A DNA stretch of 64,000 nucleotides. It comes from Trogon surrucura. Taxonomy: Eukaryota > Chordata > Aves > Trogoniformes > Trogonidae. The notes below the pieces were generated by a model that saw only the letters and a list, made by a program, of their open reading frames with translations, made no database searches and was not told the origin of the DNA. Within the stretch, counting starts at the first letter, position 1, and each line of letters starts with the position of its first letter. Of the stretch, positions 12,121-23,650 are shown one piece after another. The stretch spans positions 22,962,084 to 23,026,083 of the forward strand of contig CM036624.1 of assembly GCA_020746105.1 (NCBI GenBank), given 5' to 3'. Both the position numbers and the translations under genes were made by a program.

Positions 12121-13080
12121 ATGGGAGATCCGGGAGACTGGGAATGTGGATGCTCCCATTGACAAACACTTAGTGGTCACACCATGACATCTTTACTGTT
12201 GCTGCTGGATCTGACCTCACTGAAACTACGAAATTGTTTCACATTTCCTTAGTTCTATGACTGCAGACATCACTGAACTTCCTACCCTTCCTGCAGAAAA
12301 CTTGTTGGTTCACAGAGGGTTGGGGTTTTTTTCAACTGGAGGACAACAGATTTTCAAAACAGAATGTATATGAGTGAAGGAAAAATCCTAGGAGGTATTG
12401 ATGACAGTAATTATTTCAGCTTTTGGAATAAAACTATCTTTAGTTTTCATTGCTTCTTGTGTCATCTGTGGGAAAACACTCCCAGGTTCTCTTTTGGCAC
12501 TAAAGAAGAGAGATGAAGGAAAATGAGCCGTAATGATGTAACCTGGAGCAGTTTGAAGACCTGAGATCAATTCTCTCACTGAAGAGAAAGTTCAGAAATT
12601 TGAAATGAATTTAGCTCTGGATGGAGTAGAAATGATGAAGAAAAAATTTCACTCCTAGAAATACGGTGTATTTGCATGCAAACCCATACTCTACACAAAC
12701 TGGTGCTCCATCTGTTCAACGCAATTTCACACATTGCTATATCTAACCCTATTTCAATAAATTAGAGAGAATATCTCCAAAAACTAGATCACTAGCAAGC
12801 TCCTACCTGTGCTCTCAGCTGAGGATACCCTACTGCATCAATAAAAGTTTGAGGTGAAATCAATTATTTCGGTATTTATCTTCTCAGGGATTGTTTCAGG
12901 GACATTCCCCACTCCCACATCACCCTCATGTGTGTATGAGGGTTGGTTGTGGACACTGCAGAGGTCACTGGGGAAGTAAAGCCAGGTATAAACATTCTCA
13001 TTTTCAAAGTCAGGCTCTTAATAACAACTGTGAGATTACTTTAGCCATTAAAAAGTTTTTAAGCCAGTTTAGATGTCTTT
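12121..13080. other. Gene-free stretch
   Basis: Plain unique intergenic sequence between a candidate regulatory block and a CR1 tail. Only short open frames are present (60-odd codons, no domain). Confidence 0.5.
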
Positions 13081-13132
13081 GTACTAGATGATCTCTAGAG
13101 GTCCCTTCCAACCCTTAACATCCTATGATTCT
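13081..13132 (+). mobile_element. CR1 LINE 3'-end fragment
   Basis: ACTAGATGATCTCTAGAGGT followed by CCCTTCCAACCC and ATGATTCT matches the sense strand of the CR1 3' end just before the terminal octamers. The fragment is short. Upstream sequence (13060-13080) may be its diverged continuation. Confidence 0.85.
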
Positions 13133-15452
13133 TACTTGATTGTAGTTGGCAAGCATGAGATCTATGAACTCATTTTTATACAAAGACAAACCAAGATCTC
13201 CCTGTATTCATCAGATTCTTGGGCAGGAGGCTTTAACATAAATACAGATGTTATGGCTTCAGAATGCTCTGACCATCAGTAGAGGAAAACTCCACCACTT
13301 CATGGGTTTTTTTTCTTCAAAGACTGAACTGTTGGCAAAAAGCTGTCCCTAAGTCCCCACAACCCTTCTGCCAGAAGTCTGCAATCAACTCTTCAATGCA
13401 GGGCAAGGAATAGTCTAGCAATTACCCTCAGAGACCCTAAACCTCTTGACCACTGAACTGGTTCTAGCATTACTTAAACTCTCGAGCCTTCTAAAAAAAT
13501 AGGCTAATAAAAACAAAGAAAATAAACCACTGGAGGTGATAGAGGCTAAAGAATGTGATGGAGGATGGTTTTACCTGTCACTGCACCGGGCTGGGTGTTG
13601 ATGAAGTTAAAGCCATACAGAACACCTAGTAGATATACAGAGATAAAATGAAAGAGGGGAGAACACAGTGCTGTCAGTTCATCTCTGAGCCAGGATAAAT
13701 ATTAACATCATCAGACTACTGTGAAAAATCCCACAGAGGGATTACAACCAGAGATTCCTTAGAAGAAACAGAGAGGAGGGGAGAGAAAAGAGAGAGATAA
13801 ATGGATGCCTTTCTGAATGCTCCAAAGGCAGTGAGTAACACTTTCTCTCAACACTTTGTCAATCTCTTTCACAGAGCAAACAGGGGTTTAATTTCACAGC
13901 CTCTTCTTCCTACTCAAGGGCCATGGCTAGATCCTGGAAAGAAAGAGGGTTTTGGAAACTTGTCAAGTGGTGGGAGAGATTTTCAGTTGATGTTTGAGAA
14001 AGAACTCAGTGAAACCTCATCTTGTGTTATCAAAAGCACCACTTTCCTTTCCAGACCCTCCACCCATGTGCTCTATTGTTCGTCCTCCCTCAAGATCTCC
14101 TGTCAAAGGGAAGTTCGGGAGAAGTAAGTAGGGTGACAGCATCAGGTTTTGAAACAGCCTTCATAACAAAGTGAACAAGATGCTTACGGGCTGAGGATCG
14201 CAGGTGATCCACACCAGCACCTCTCAAGAGCTTTAGCAGGCGCATGGACAGGTCTTTGCCCCACTTGCTCAAGGACTGCTGTGCCCTCCAGCCAGGATCA
14301 CCTCAGCTGGAGCACCATGCTCCAGCCTAACAAGCTCCTGAGCTCCAGCCCTGATGTCAAAGCTTTCATAATTTCTGCAGTGAAATCTTCTTCCTCTGCT
14401 CTGCCTTGCTACAGTTCACAACCAGCTCTGCTAGCACAACTGTTTTTGGGACCTGGCTGGGAACCAGGTAATCAAATGGGTCCAGGTTAAAGATTAAGCC
14501 TTCCCCATAACCCTGGGTTACTATTAACCAGTTCTTACATTGCCGTCAAACTGCAGGATAACTCCACAGTTACACAACCAAAAATCCAGATTTATTCATC
14601 AAATCAGCAACCAGAGACTAGTTGAAACACCCAGGAGCTATACTTGTATTAGAGCCAGATACCAAAATATCACAGAACAGGGTTTGTATGAGGAATGATT
14701 GCAGTGTCTGGGCTTCCCCGTCTTTGAAAGAGAAATTACTGAGGGAAGTGATAAAGATAAAATGGGCTGAGAAATGTAAACAGACAACAGCTGTTCACTG
14801 TTTCTCCCCATACAAGAACTGGAAGGCAGGAGCTGAAACTTGCAGGTGAGAACTCAGATCAGCTGGAAAAGAAAAAATAATTCTATGACCCAAAGCCTGT
14901 TTAGCCTGTAGAGCTCCTCCCTCTGGATGTTGTGAATGATCAAAGGCAACTGCAAAAACTAACAGAGAAAAAAAATAATTCTGCTAACATTGAAAAGTCC
15001 CTTGGCCACACATCTGGGGCTTGGGACAGTATTCCCACAAAGGATCACGATGAGTTTGTGGTGTGACATTCCTTCATCAGCATTCACTGCTGGCTACAGC
15101 TGGAGACAGGATGCTGAGATGCATCAGCCTTTGCACAGATATTGGCTACTTTTATTGGCCTTTGAAAAGGCCGATGGAAATGGCACTGCCATTTAACACA
15201 GCACTGATAAATAACATGTCTTTGTCCACAGCCCTGCCAAAGTCCAGATTTCTCAACAGTTATTCTGACTGATACTAAAACAACCAGGTCCAAGTTTTCA
15301 GCTCAGTAGTAAAGTGAGGAATGGATGGCCAGAGCCCAACTCCCATGTCCTCCAAATCCAGGGCAGGCAATGCACTCCCCACTGATAAATGAAGATCTGG
15401 GTTTCCAAGAGCCGCTGTGCTCATACTGATCGTTAATCTGAGCAAAGACCTA
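13133..15452. other. Gene-free stretch
   Basis: Unique sequence of moderate GC content. Open frames of 60-108 codons (for example 13801-14127) show no recognisable domain. A (GA)-rich piece lies near 13770-13798. Nothing further is supportable. Confidence 0.5.
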
Positions 15453-15535
15453 GGACTGATTTTCATAACTGCTGAGTACAGACAGCCCTTACTTAAGCCA
15501 AAAGGAGCTGTGAGCCTTCAGCGTCTGAGAGAACA
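15453..15535. repeat. Ancient palindromic sauropsid-type repeat
   Basis: The sequence runs CTGATTTTCATAACTGCTGA, then a short middle ending AGGAGCTGTGAGCC, then TTCAGCGTCTGAGAG. The two halves are roughly reverse complements (TGCTGAG...CAGCCC against GGAGCTGTGAG...CAGC). This is the architecture I recall of a common MITE-like family in reptile and bird genomes (GATTTTCAGAAGTGCTGAGCA ends with an ATTGAAGTCAATGG centre). Classification is from memory. Confidence 0.5.
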
Positions 15536-16124
15536 AGGCTGAACCGTCAAAATCTCCTCTGCTCAGAAGCTCTGTGGTACTACAGAGTCAGCTACCACTG
15601 ATTTGCTGTCTGAGGAGCTGGGCTGTGCACAGAGCACAAGCCGGGACTGGAGCGGAGATGCTCCCGGGGCTTTCAACACTGTGCCAGGTACCTCCTAAAG
15701 TGGTGGAATTGCAGAGCTGGTAAATCCTTTTCCAGTCAGCACCTTGTGGAAAAGAAGCTTCTTTGCAAAGGAGGGCTTTGTGGGTGTGGGGACCTGTTTT
15801 AAGACCCCACAGCCTTACAGTCTAGAGAGAGTTGTCTTCAGGGAAGCATGACAGAAGCCTGTTCCCCACCAGTAAGAAAGAAAATATCCCTCCTCCAGTT
15901 TGTTTATCACTGGGCCCGGCACAACATTAACCTTACAATGCAGAGTTTTTTCTCCCTTACCTCCAAGTCTTCATCACGCTCCTCCCAGAGAGGAAGGCTG
16001 ACGGGTGTTCTGTAAAAATCCCCTCCTTCTGTATTTACTTCCTAACCCAAATGCCAGGAGACGGTCGACAGCTGGCTTAAATCTCTGCAGCTCAGGAGAT
16101 CAGCCTCCCCCTGCCAACCCCACC
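15536..16124. other. Gene-free stretch
   Basis: Unique sequence with moderate GC content and no open frame of interest. It leads into a candidate regulatory block. Confidence 0.45.
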
Positions 16125-16345
16125 CTCCGCCTTTTCTAATAAAAATTAATTTATTATGATCCAGAGAGTTGAAATTAATCTGCCTCCGGAGAGGCTGTGT
16201 CTGGTGAGGCCCGGTGAGGCGGGAGGCAGAGGGCTCCGGAGGGCACATTAACAGTATTGTTGTGCTTAATGTTGTGTAGCCGCAACATCTGCTAATTTAA
16301 TGCACGAGCAGCCAGCTGCCTCCGACAGCTCCTAACGAGAAGTGG
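16125..16345. promoter_or_regulatory. Candidate conserved non-coding element
   Basis: An AT-rich half (AATAAAAATTAATTTATTATG, GAAATTAATCTGCC) adjoins a GC-rich half (GGCCCGGTGAGGCGGGAGG). It then continues with GCACATTAACAGTATTGTTG (SOX-like), CTGCTAATTTAATGCACGAG and a CAGCTG E-box. The mix of intact CpGs and homeodomain, SOX and E-box cores makes this one of the better regulatory candidates. Confidence 0.35.
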
Positions 16346-17984
16346 GCAGTGGGGAAAGGGGAACCAAGGGCAGGTTTGCAAACGGGTGGAGGTGTGAGGG
16401 GCTGGGACTGCTCTCCAAACTCCCAACTCCAGATCCCGGGTAATGGCAGCGGTTGCTGATGTGCCTGTGGCTAAATCCTTGGAGGATCACCCCATTGCTT
16501 ATTGCTTCTGCAGTCGGGATCTGGATGACATTCAAGTTCTACAATGGCAATGGTGAAGGGGTCACTGGTGGACTGAAATTACTGTTTACCCTCCACCTGA
16601 TGGGACAAACGCAGCCAGGAAAGAAGCACATACTCTGCTTAGTCCTGCTGCACCCAAAGCAAGTAGAGCCAGGGATGGACATCAAACCAAAACTGCGTGA
16701 AGGTGGTGTAAGGGTAATCACACCTTTACGGAGACAGGTTTGGAATTATTCTCTAGTGCTTCATCTAAGCAGTGGATTCTTGCAAGATATTTTTGCAAAA
16801 GGAAGTCTTCTTCTGCCAAATGGAAGAAAGTTAGAGAGGAAAAAAATCCCATCCCTCAGACAATAAGAAACGTTCATCAGTTATTGTGCAGCATCATCAT
16901 GAAAGCAATGTCGTAATCTGGGACTTGTGTGGCTAACAGATATCTGAGTTGGGTACAGTGAGAATGCATATAAAAATATGGAAATTTGCTGGCTGCTCCA
17001 GGCTTCATTCCCTGGACGCCTGGGTGCACATGGATCCCCACACCCCAGGCACTGCCAGGGATTTCCGAGGCTGCCCTGTGCAGGGTTCAGACCTACATGG
17101 GCTGGGGGATGGCTCAGATCTCGGCACAGGACCCAGGAGTGAAGCAAGAAGAGTCTCCAGCTGCAGACTTGACCAAGTTGGCACTGCAGTGAAGAAGGGA
17201 AGAGTTTTTCACCTGTTATGACAGTGAGGGAAGGCCACAAAATTCATCTCCAGATCTTGCTATGGGTGACAGGAAAGGCAGAGAGGAGGTTTGGAATCCT
17301 CTCATGAGATGAGTTCCTTCAAGAGTGACTCTAGCCTCCTTTCATAATCACACTCAGCATTGCCTGTGTCCATGCCAAGTCTTCATCATTTAGCCAAGGT
17401 TGGACAACAATTCTGATTTCTGCTGGGAAATTGAGAAAGCCCTGGGCATTTGAAAACCAGAAGCAGAGAAGCCATAGCATGTTCTCTGATACCTGGTGGT
17501 TTCCTACAGGGGACCTGGGACAGGTTACCTTGTATCAGCTGCTCTGCAGCAACTGCCTGTGGACAGGCTATTGCCTGCAAAAATAGACATGATAATTCAA
17601 AGCTGCTCACTACGCTGTGGAGGAGAAATCAGGATTCTTATCTACTACCTGCCATAGGAAACAGCCAACAGTAGCTCCACAGGGAGAGCGGGTGGGAAAA
17701 ACCAGGGCTGTGAGACCCCAACCAGTTGGACTGCTTATATTGATAGGGTGAAATCCTACAGGAATATGAGGGGTTTGGTCCTTAAAACTCCTGGGACACC
17801 CCTGCATCCCTTGGGCAGAACAATTTCAAGGCCCTGATAGATCCTGCCTCCAGGCAAACTAAGAACAACACAAACAGAATGTGAAGAGATACTGCATGGG
17901 GCTAAAAGAATATGGTAAACCTCTTAGGGAAGGGAATGAAATGATTTTTCTCAAATAACCAACATAAGGATTTGAAAATGAACA
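16346..17984. other. Gene-free stretch
   Basis: Unique, mid-GC sequence with overlapping open frames on both strands, the longest 137 codons at 16453-16866 on +. None has a domain or a transcription context. GGGTGAAATCCTACAGG near 17747 weakly recalls an old sauropsid repeat. Confidence 0.45.
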
Positions 17985-18245
17985 TCTCTTAGTATTAATT
18001 TAATTAAAGCAGCATGCTGCCGTTACTTATAAAGCTAGAAGAATCAGTCTGTTTAATGGGTTCTCAGCTAATCAAAAATTAATTAAGCGTTTAGTGGGGA
18101 TTCCAAATCCCTGAATTGGATTTAAAGAAGCCCGTTTCCATGTCTTTTTCAAGTGTTGCTTGTTTTACTATAACAGGAGACGTGTTTGATTGTGCAGACC
18201 TCCCATTATCCCTGGCTTGCAGGTGATCAGCCTTGAAATTCATTC
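17985..18245. promoter_or_regulatory. Candidate conserved non-coding element
   Basis: AT-rich unique block with ATTAATTTAATTAAAGC at about 17994-18010 and TTAATTAA at 18079-18086. It also has GCAGCATGCTGC (a palindrome) near 18009-18020, GAATTGGATTTAAAG and a TGTTTGATTGTGC. Two homeodomain dimers within 100 bases and a palindromic core are suggestive of an enhancer. Confidence 0.32.
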
Positions 18246-18830
18246 TTATTAGTTGATAGCTGCTCCGTTCCCGAAATGACTGTGACAGAGCATCACTAAG
18301 TCTCTGCCAGCCCTAAAAGAGGGCTCAGAGCTTTCCTTCGAGCACTGTGCCATGCAGCTCCTCACTAGTTCACAGGTGATAAAGAATGAACTGCAAAGCA
18401 GGGCTGAGAATGGAGAAATCTGCCCCTTATTTCTGAGGTTTTTTTGGTTATGCAGTGGGGAATGGCAGTCCATTAGATGGGCTTCTGCCATCCACATCAC
18501 TGCTTTCAGGTATCCTAATTCCTTTGCTCTCAGTAAATATTATCTATTGCACCCTTATTCCCCCTCCCAACCCTTTTTTCACCACATCCACCACTGAGTG
18601 ATGGAGTCCACACACCCACATGCAGCACCACAGCCAGATCTTGAGCTGGACGAAGATGACTTTCAACATCAATGTGTCTCAGAAATGCCCTTTACCCAGT
18701 CCCTTCTCTCCCTGCTCCTTGCCCCACCTCTCCACCTGCCCACCACCCATGTAATGCCTTCAGTTGCTGTGCAGAAAACAGCCTCACGGAGTAGATCCAG
18801 ATGAAAAACAGCCCATCCATGGAAAAGCAA

Positions 18831-18873
18831 TAAAATAAAATAAAATACAATAAAATAAAATAAAATAATAAAA
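18831..18873. repeat. (TAAAA)n microsatellite
   Basis: About eight TAAAA units with one TACAA interruption and a final TAATA. Read on the minus strand it generates a run of Phe, Tyr, Ile and Leu codons in a 109-codon frame (18669-18998), so that hydrophobic stretch is a repeat artefact. Confidence 0.95.
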
Positions 18874-19274
18874 TGTCTTTTAACTCCTATGTAGGTGTCA
18901 CCTGGGAGGGAAGGTTGGTGCACAGGGAGATGTGGTGCTGCCTGAGCCGGCTGCCTGCAATCACTGCTCGTCAAACTGCGCCCTGCGATGGAAACCACGG
19001 CCCTGAGCCCATGAGTGGAGACAGCTCGATTTGCCTTTCATCTCTGGAGATCACTTTTTTTTTCCCTTAGCTATTCAGCATGCAGACAATGTAAATAATA
19101 CCAATAATAAAAAAAAAATAAATAAATGCATGAAGTGTCAGGCTGGATGCAAAATTTTCTTGCCTCTTTTTTTGGATGGGGGGTAAGGGGTGGAAACTTA
19201 ATAACGCTCTACCTGAACCCCTTAAAGCACAACATCTTTGAAGTAGCAAACTGGCAAATACACTCAATCAATTA

Positions 19275-19505
19275 TAAATGAAATAATCTTCTTAAAATAT
19301 TAGAGATTTGGGTGCTAAGCAATACTGGAAGATTATGGAGAGAAAATCAGTTTTAGAGCTTCCTAAAGTGACAGAAAGAGAATAATCGGAAGAAATGGTG
19401 AGAAGTTTAAAACGATTATGTAGATTTGTGTCAGTGAAAATGTCCCAGCAATCCTTAGCCGATCTCTCGTACGCTGGAAATAGATTATGTTCAATCCTTT
19501 CTTAA
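19275..19505. promoter_or_regulatory. Candidate conserved non-coding element
   Basis: Unique AT-rich block with GAATAATCGG, TTAAAACGATTATG, TCTCTCGTACGCTGG and TAGATTATG. Several CpGs persist inside AT-rich sequence, which is unusual for neutral DNA. The regulatory call is inferred. Confidence 0.25.
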
Positions 19506-21379
19506 AGGGGCAGGTTTCTTTCAAGTGTGGGGGTGGTTTAATTTTTCTTTTCTATTTTTTTTTTATTTTGCTAAGCACCTTTGCGTTATTTTTAACCTCC
19601 AAATGAGGCTGGGCCCAAGGGCATGTCTGTGTTTCTTTGCCTTGCTGTACTGGAGATGCAGACACTGGAGCAGGCTTTGGGGTACACTCATGGGTGTGGT
19701 GAGCCCCATCTCCACCTTGCAGCTTGACAGAGTAGTCGTCAACTGGAAAGAGATATCGAAGCTGAGGTATCCGCAGGAGCAGGGCACGCAGTCGTACTTC
19801 TGTTTGGACTAGGCAGAAGGACAGGGGTGTCGTCAAAAACAATTGGTTTTCCCCATTGGAGATCACTTCTGAAATCAAGATTACATCCCCCCTTACAGGG
19901 AGCAGATGTTTCTTGGATGACCCTGGAAAAAATGAGGTCTCCGAGCTTAATCAAGAGTCACTCCCTGTCTTCCTTTGGCAGGAGCATCACCAAAAGGGGA
20001 GAGCAGAAACCCAGGAAGAGAACAGGACAGATAGGGCAATTTGACCCTGATTTTGGCACAAGCAGGTTATGGAGACTCTGCACTGCTTTTCCTTTTGCTG
20101 GTGCTGTGATTAAGATCCTGTGTGATCCTTTACTGGCTCTGCATTTCACATTTACAGCCTCATTGCAGATCGCTGGAGTAATTTGGAGCTTACCCTTCAC
20201 ACACCCATTTGCTTTTTGACGCAATCTCCAAATATATTCCCAGCAGAAGGGACTACATGACATGGAAAACAGCTGTTCCATGCAATCACCTTTCTTGGCT
20301 TCATGGCACCACTTGGATTTGAGGTGCAAGCCCAGGACACCTCATGCCCCGAGGTGTGATGCTCGCATGGATGTGGGGAGGTGTGGGTCCTGGTGCCAAG
20401 AGGGAAGGGCAGAAGCCTATCAACCCCCCAGGACCTCAGTGCTGGGGTTTGCAGTCAGAAGTGACAGAATAATTCAGAGGAAAGAAATTAAAACAGGAAA
20501 AAGTCACATCAACATCAGGGCTGCTTTTAAAGATGGTGCAACTAAGCCAAGGCGTTGGTGAGAGCTGTTGTTAATTGATAGCGAAGGAGAGGAAGCTGTC
20601 TCCGAGGAGAAGGAGGTAATGTAGGTAATCTTCAGAGAGGATTTGCCTAAGGAGATGGAGGCTCGGGAACGGAAATTCCCGGAGTCAAGAGGGAGTGGAA
20701 GAGGAAGATGAAATTTAATTTGTCAACAGCCAGCAAGATGTGGACCCACCAGGCTCTTGCTTAGGACCCACATATCGGTTCAGCTCTGGAGTCATGGATA
20801 TTTGCAGTAGGGAAAAAGGGTTTTTTTTGCTAATCAGGTACTTTTAATTACACACACACAAAAAGGTAATCTTTTTGACAAAGTGCACTTTTTCACTTAA
20901 AGAAAATCACTGCTCCCATGTTTGAGCTTTTTCCCCCTCATCTGCTTATTGCTTTCTCTACCTATTTCACCCTCAACTTCTTCCTTTCCTCTGAGAGCCA
21001 AAACAAAAAAACAAACGAAGGTCAAAAAAAAAGTCCCAAATTAAAACCTTTCCTAGAGGTGCTTGGAAAAGGTAAAAGTGAAAAGCTTTCCTAAAAATGC
21101 CTGCAAAAAAATTAAAGTAAGCACAAATCAAATGATTTTTTTAAAAGCCCTAATTTTTCAACATCTCTGAGCACTAGAGGTGTTTTCTGGGAGGGTTGAG
21201 GGAATTTGGGGGTCATTCCAAGTTATGCTCACTCTGTGCTGTTCACCCCCTGGATGCCCATGGCTGCTGTGATCTCACCGTCTACAGCAGCTTCCCCAGA
21301 GCAACTTTGTCTAATCCCAGCTCTGCCCAGAGATTCAGTCAGTCAGAAATAACAGCCCTTACCTGTCGCCGATAGAGAG
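19506..21379. other. Gene-free stretch
   Basis: Open frames of up to 130 codons overlap on both strands between 19525 and 20561, with no domain. A T-rich stretch at 19540-19567, a (CA)n run at 20851-20861 and several A-tracts around 21000-21035 are present. No gene or named repeat can be supported. Confidence 0.45.
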
Positions 21380-22035
21380 GATAGACAGAATTAGCTGATG
21401 TTTGTAAAGCTCTTAGCAGATGACAGTGCTGTTGTGTGGTACTACTCCCATATTATCGCTGGATGCTGCTTGATAGTCAGGCATGGAATCAATTTTTGAA
21501 TAATGGATATTAAAAACGTCAACGATGACACCCAGCTATAATGCCTGCTGCACGCTGAGTGCCTATATATTGTTTCACACACTTAATATACAGTGGAGGC
21601 ACTGTAATTACTCTTTGCTAATCCCCACACTTTATAATCTGCCTGTACATAGGAAACCTGGCTGCCTCTTCCCACCTCTCCGCAAAGATTTCAGAGCACA
21701 AGCTGCACCTAGCTGTCACTGCGTTAAGACACCAATATTTTTTTTCCCAAAAAAAATATTGCAAATTGCCAAGCAAAGATTTACAAATTGCACTTATCTG
21801 GATGCCTAGGCCTGTTTTGAGCCTGCATCTATTACCGGCAGTCACTTCGCATCACCGGGATGGAACGAGCTGTCTATCCAGAGAGTGAAAGGCAGAGCTT
21901 TCCTTGCAGAGTCCCTCAAATAAATACCATCAGAAACGATGTGCAAAGGAAATATGTTTATTTGCAGCATAAGCTGTGGGAAATGTGGGCTCGGTCGCAC
22001 TTTGATTTAGCCATCTGAAAACTGAACACGGAGTC
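21380..22035. promoter_or_regulatory. Strong candidate conserved non-coding element with hairpin
   Basis: About 650 bases of unique sequence keep scattered CpGs (AAACGTCAACGATGAC, ACCGGCAGTCACTTCGC, ACCGGGATGGAACGAGC) in AT-rich DNA. It holds TGTAATTAC at about 21604, ATTATCGC, CTAATCCCC and a TTTGCATA-like octamer region. A perfect inverted repeat lies at 21733-21761. The left edge (TTTGTAAAGCTCTTAG near 21402) weakly recalls the tail of an ancient SINE/L3 element. Confidence 0.38.
21733..21761. repeat. Perfect inverted repeat, 13-bp arms, 3-nt loop
   Basis: The left arm CAATATTTTTTTT and right arm AAAAAAAATATTG are exact reverse complements around CCC. The arms combine an A8/T8 tract with a CAATA cap, so chance fit of a bare T-run and A-run does not explain it fully. 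The structure could be a hairpin in RNA or a bent or cruciform site in DNA. Confidence 0.95.
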
Positions 22036-22359
22036 TAAGCAGATCTAGTCAGGTTGTCTCAACTTTTTTTATAGTTAGTTTGGCCTCGAGACAACTTCTG
22101 CTGTCAGTCTTCCCTGTCAGTTTGGGGAGATTCACCTGGTTTCTGCTAGACCCATCCACTGCTATATGTGAGGGGTAGGCAAGGGCAGGACAGGAACACT
22201 GGGTAGCTGAGAAGTGACTATGAATATCCCCAGGCTGGAAAAGAAGAACCATCTCACCAACAGGAATAGTTTGAAATATCCCTTCCAGTTGGAGCAGAGG
22301 GGCATTAAATAGACAAACTAAGCTTCAAGTAGAGCTTGATGGGATGATGAGAGAGACAA

Positions 22360-22525
22360 CAGAATAATTTAGATGGGTAGGGACTTGTCCATCCTCTAGT
22401 ACAGCCTCCTGCTCCAAACAGGGACACATCTGAGGTCAGATACAACTTCAGTGTCTTATCAGGTTGCCCAGACCCTTGTCCAGCCGAGCTGTTCAACCTC
22501 TCTGCACCCTTTCATAGTTGACAAC
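22360..22525 (-). mobile_element. CR1 LINE 3' fragment, diverged
   Basis: AGAATAATTTAGATGGGTAG, CCTCCTGCTCCAAACAGGGA, a CTGAGGTCAGA block, AGGTTGCCCAGACCCTTGTC and CCAGCCGAGCTGTTCAACC follow the order of an antisense CR1 3' end. Many substitutions and the loss of clear octamers show it is old. Confidence 0.75.
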
Positions 22526-23437
22526 AGACTGCTTGTACACAAAGAAAGATGTCGAAGAAGCTGGGATATCCCAGCCTGTACTTCTGCAGGACTCCTCCTT
22601 CAGAAGCCCAAACCACTGGATGTGGGAGAAGGTGGCCAGAGACGGCTATTCAGAAACCCTTCACTGCCAGCTGGTGCACCCTTCACTGGTGTACACAGAC
22701 TTCCCAAAGCAAAGCTGTGCTGACGTCAGAGAAAAAGCATCTTTTGCTGGAGTTTTGCATAGGCTTTTATACTAATGCATTGATGGCAGGGACGGCAGTA
22801 GAGGGGAAAGGAAAGGGGAGAAAGCCCAAAATATCAGCCTCCATCTTCTTCTGTCCAGCTCACCTGACACCCTCACTTTGCTGGAGAAAAAGGGTTGTGC
22901 ATCTACCATCCCTTTAGAAAAGTCCCCATCTCTCCTCCCAGTCGTCCTCCATCTCATTGCCTCCAGGCAGCTGCACAGCCTGCAGAGGGACTTCTATTAG
23001 GGAATAGAGCTTTATTAATTAGATCCAGATCTTGTTTCCTCACAGGAGGAGGAAATTACCTGCGCTAGAGTTGAGTAGGAAAAGCCTCTTTTTCTTCTCT
23101 GATTGCACATTTCATCTCACCTTCTTCCTGTGGGGTTTGTGCTGTGGCAGGACCACTGTGTGGAGAGATCCTGGCTCCTGGTTGGAGCTGGGCCACTGTG
23201 ACAACCCACCATGGCACCACACAGGGGAGATGCTTCTGGAACCAGCTTCAAGAGTTGCAGTAATGAAAGGGACTTCCTGCCAACAAGGAAGAAGAGGGAG
23301 AACTTTGATGGATTTTAACCTCGAGCTCCATCTCAGACAACTCCCCGCTCCTTGCAAGTATTAAGAATCCCATGAGGTCACACGTGACACCATGGATCAG
23401 GCAGAGCCACAACACTGATGGTCGGAGGGCTCGGATA
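22526..23437. other. Gene-free stretch
   Basis: Mid-GC unique sequence. All three + frames are open for parts of 22451-22917, without any domain. This reflects low stop density rather than a gene. Confidence 0.45.
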
Positions 23438-23487
23438 TCATAGAATCATAGAATGTAAGAGCAAGAGACCTTGAGGTAGTCTGTACT
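23438..23487 (-). mobile_element. CR1 LINE terminal fragment
   Basis: Two CATAGAAT octamers (23439-23454) are followed by a diverged AGAGACCTTGAGGTAGTCTG. This is the antisense of the CR1 3' terminus. The copy is recognisable for only about 50 bases. Confidence 0.75.
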
Positions 23488-23595
23488 CACAGTTGCCCTA
23501 GATATAAAACGTCAGTTGGCTTTAGAAAACAGCCTGTGGATGTCATGTATGGAAACACCATAGAGGTACTACCTCCATTTCAAAGCAGATGTTTA

Positions 23596-23650
23596 CTTAT
23601 ACATCATAGAGGTAAACTGAGGCATGCAGCACTAGAGAAAGAACAGGAAG
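23596..23650 (+). repeat. Possible MIR-like ancient SINE fragment
   Basis: ATAGAGGTAAACTGAGGCATG followed by CAGCACTAGAGAAAGAACAGG resembles the GAGGAAACTGAGGCACAGAG core of MIR. The match is shorter and weaker than at 7052 or 37815. Confidence 0.3.

Noticed and set aside
18669-18998. Minus-strand frame with an apparent hydrophobic (membrane-like) segment
   Set aside because: The hydrophobic segment is the translation of the (TAAAA)n microsatellite at 18831-18873.
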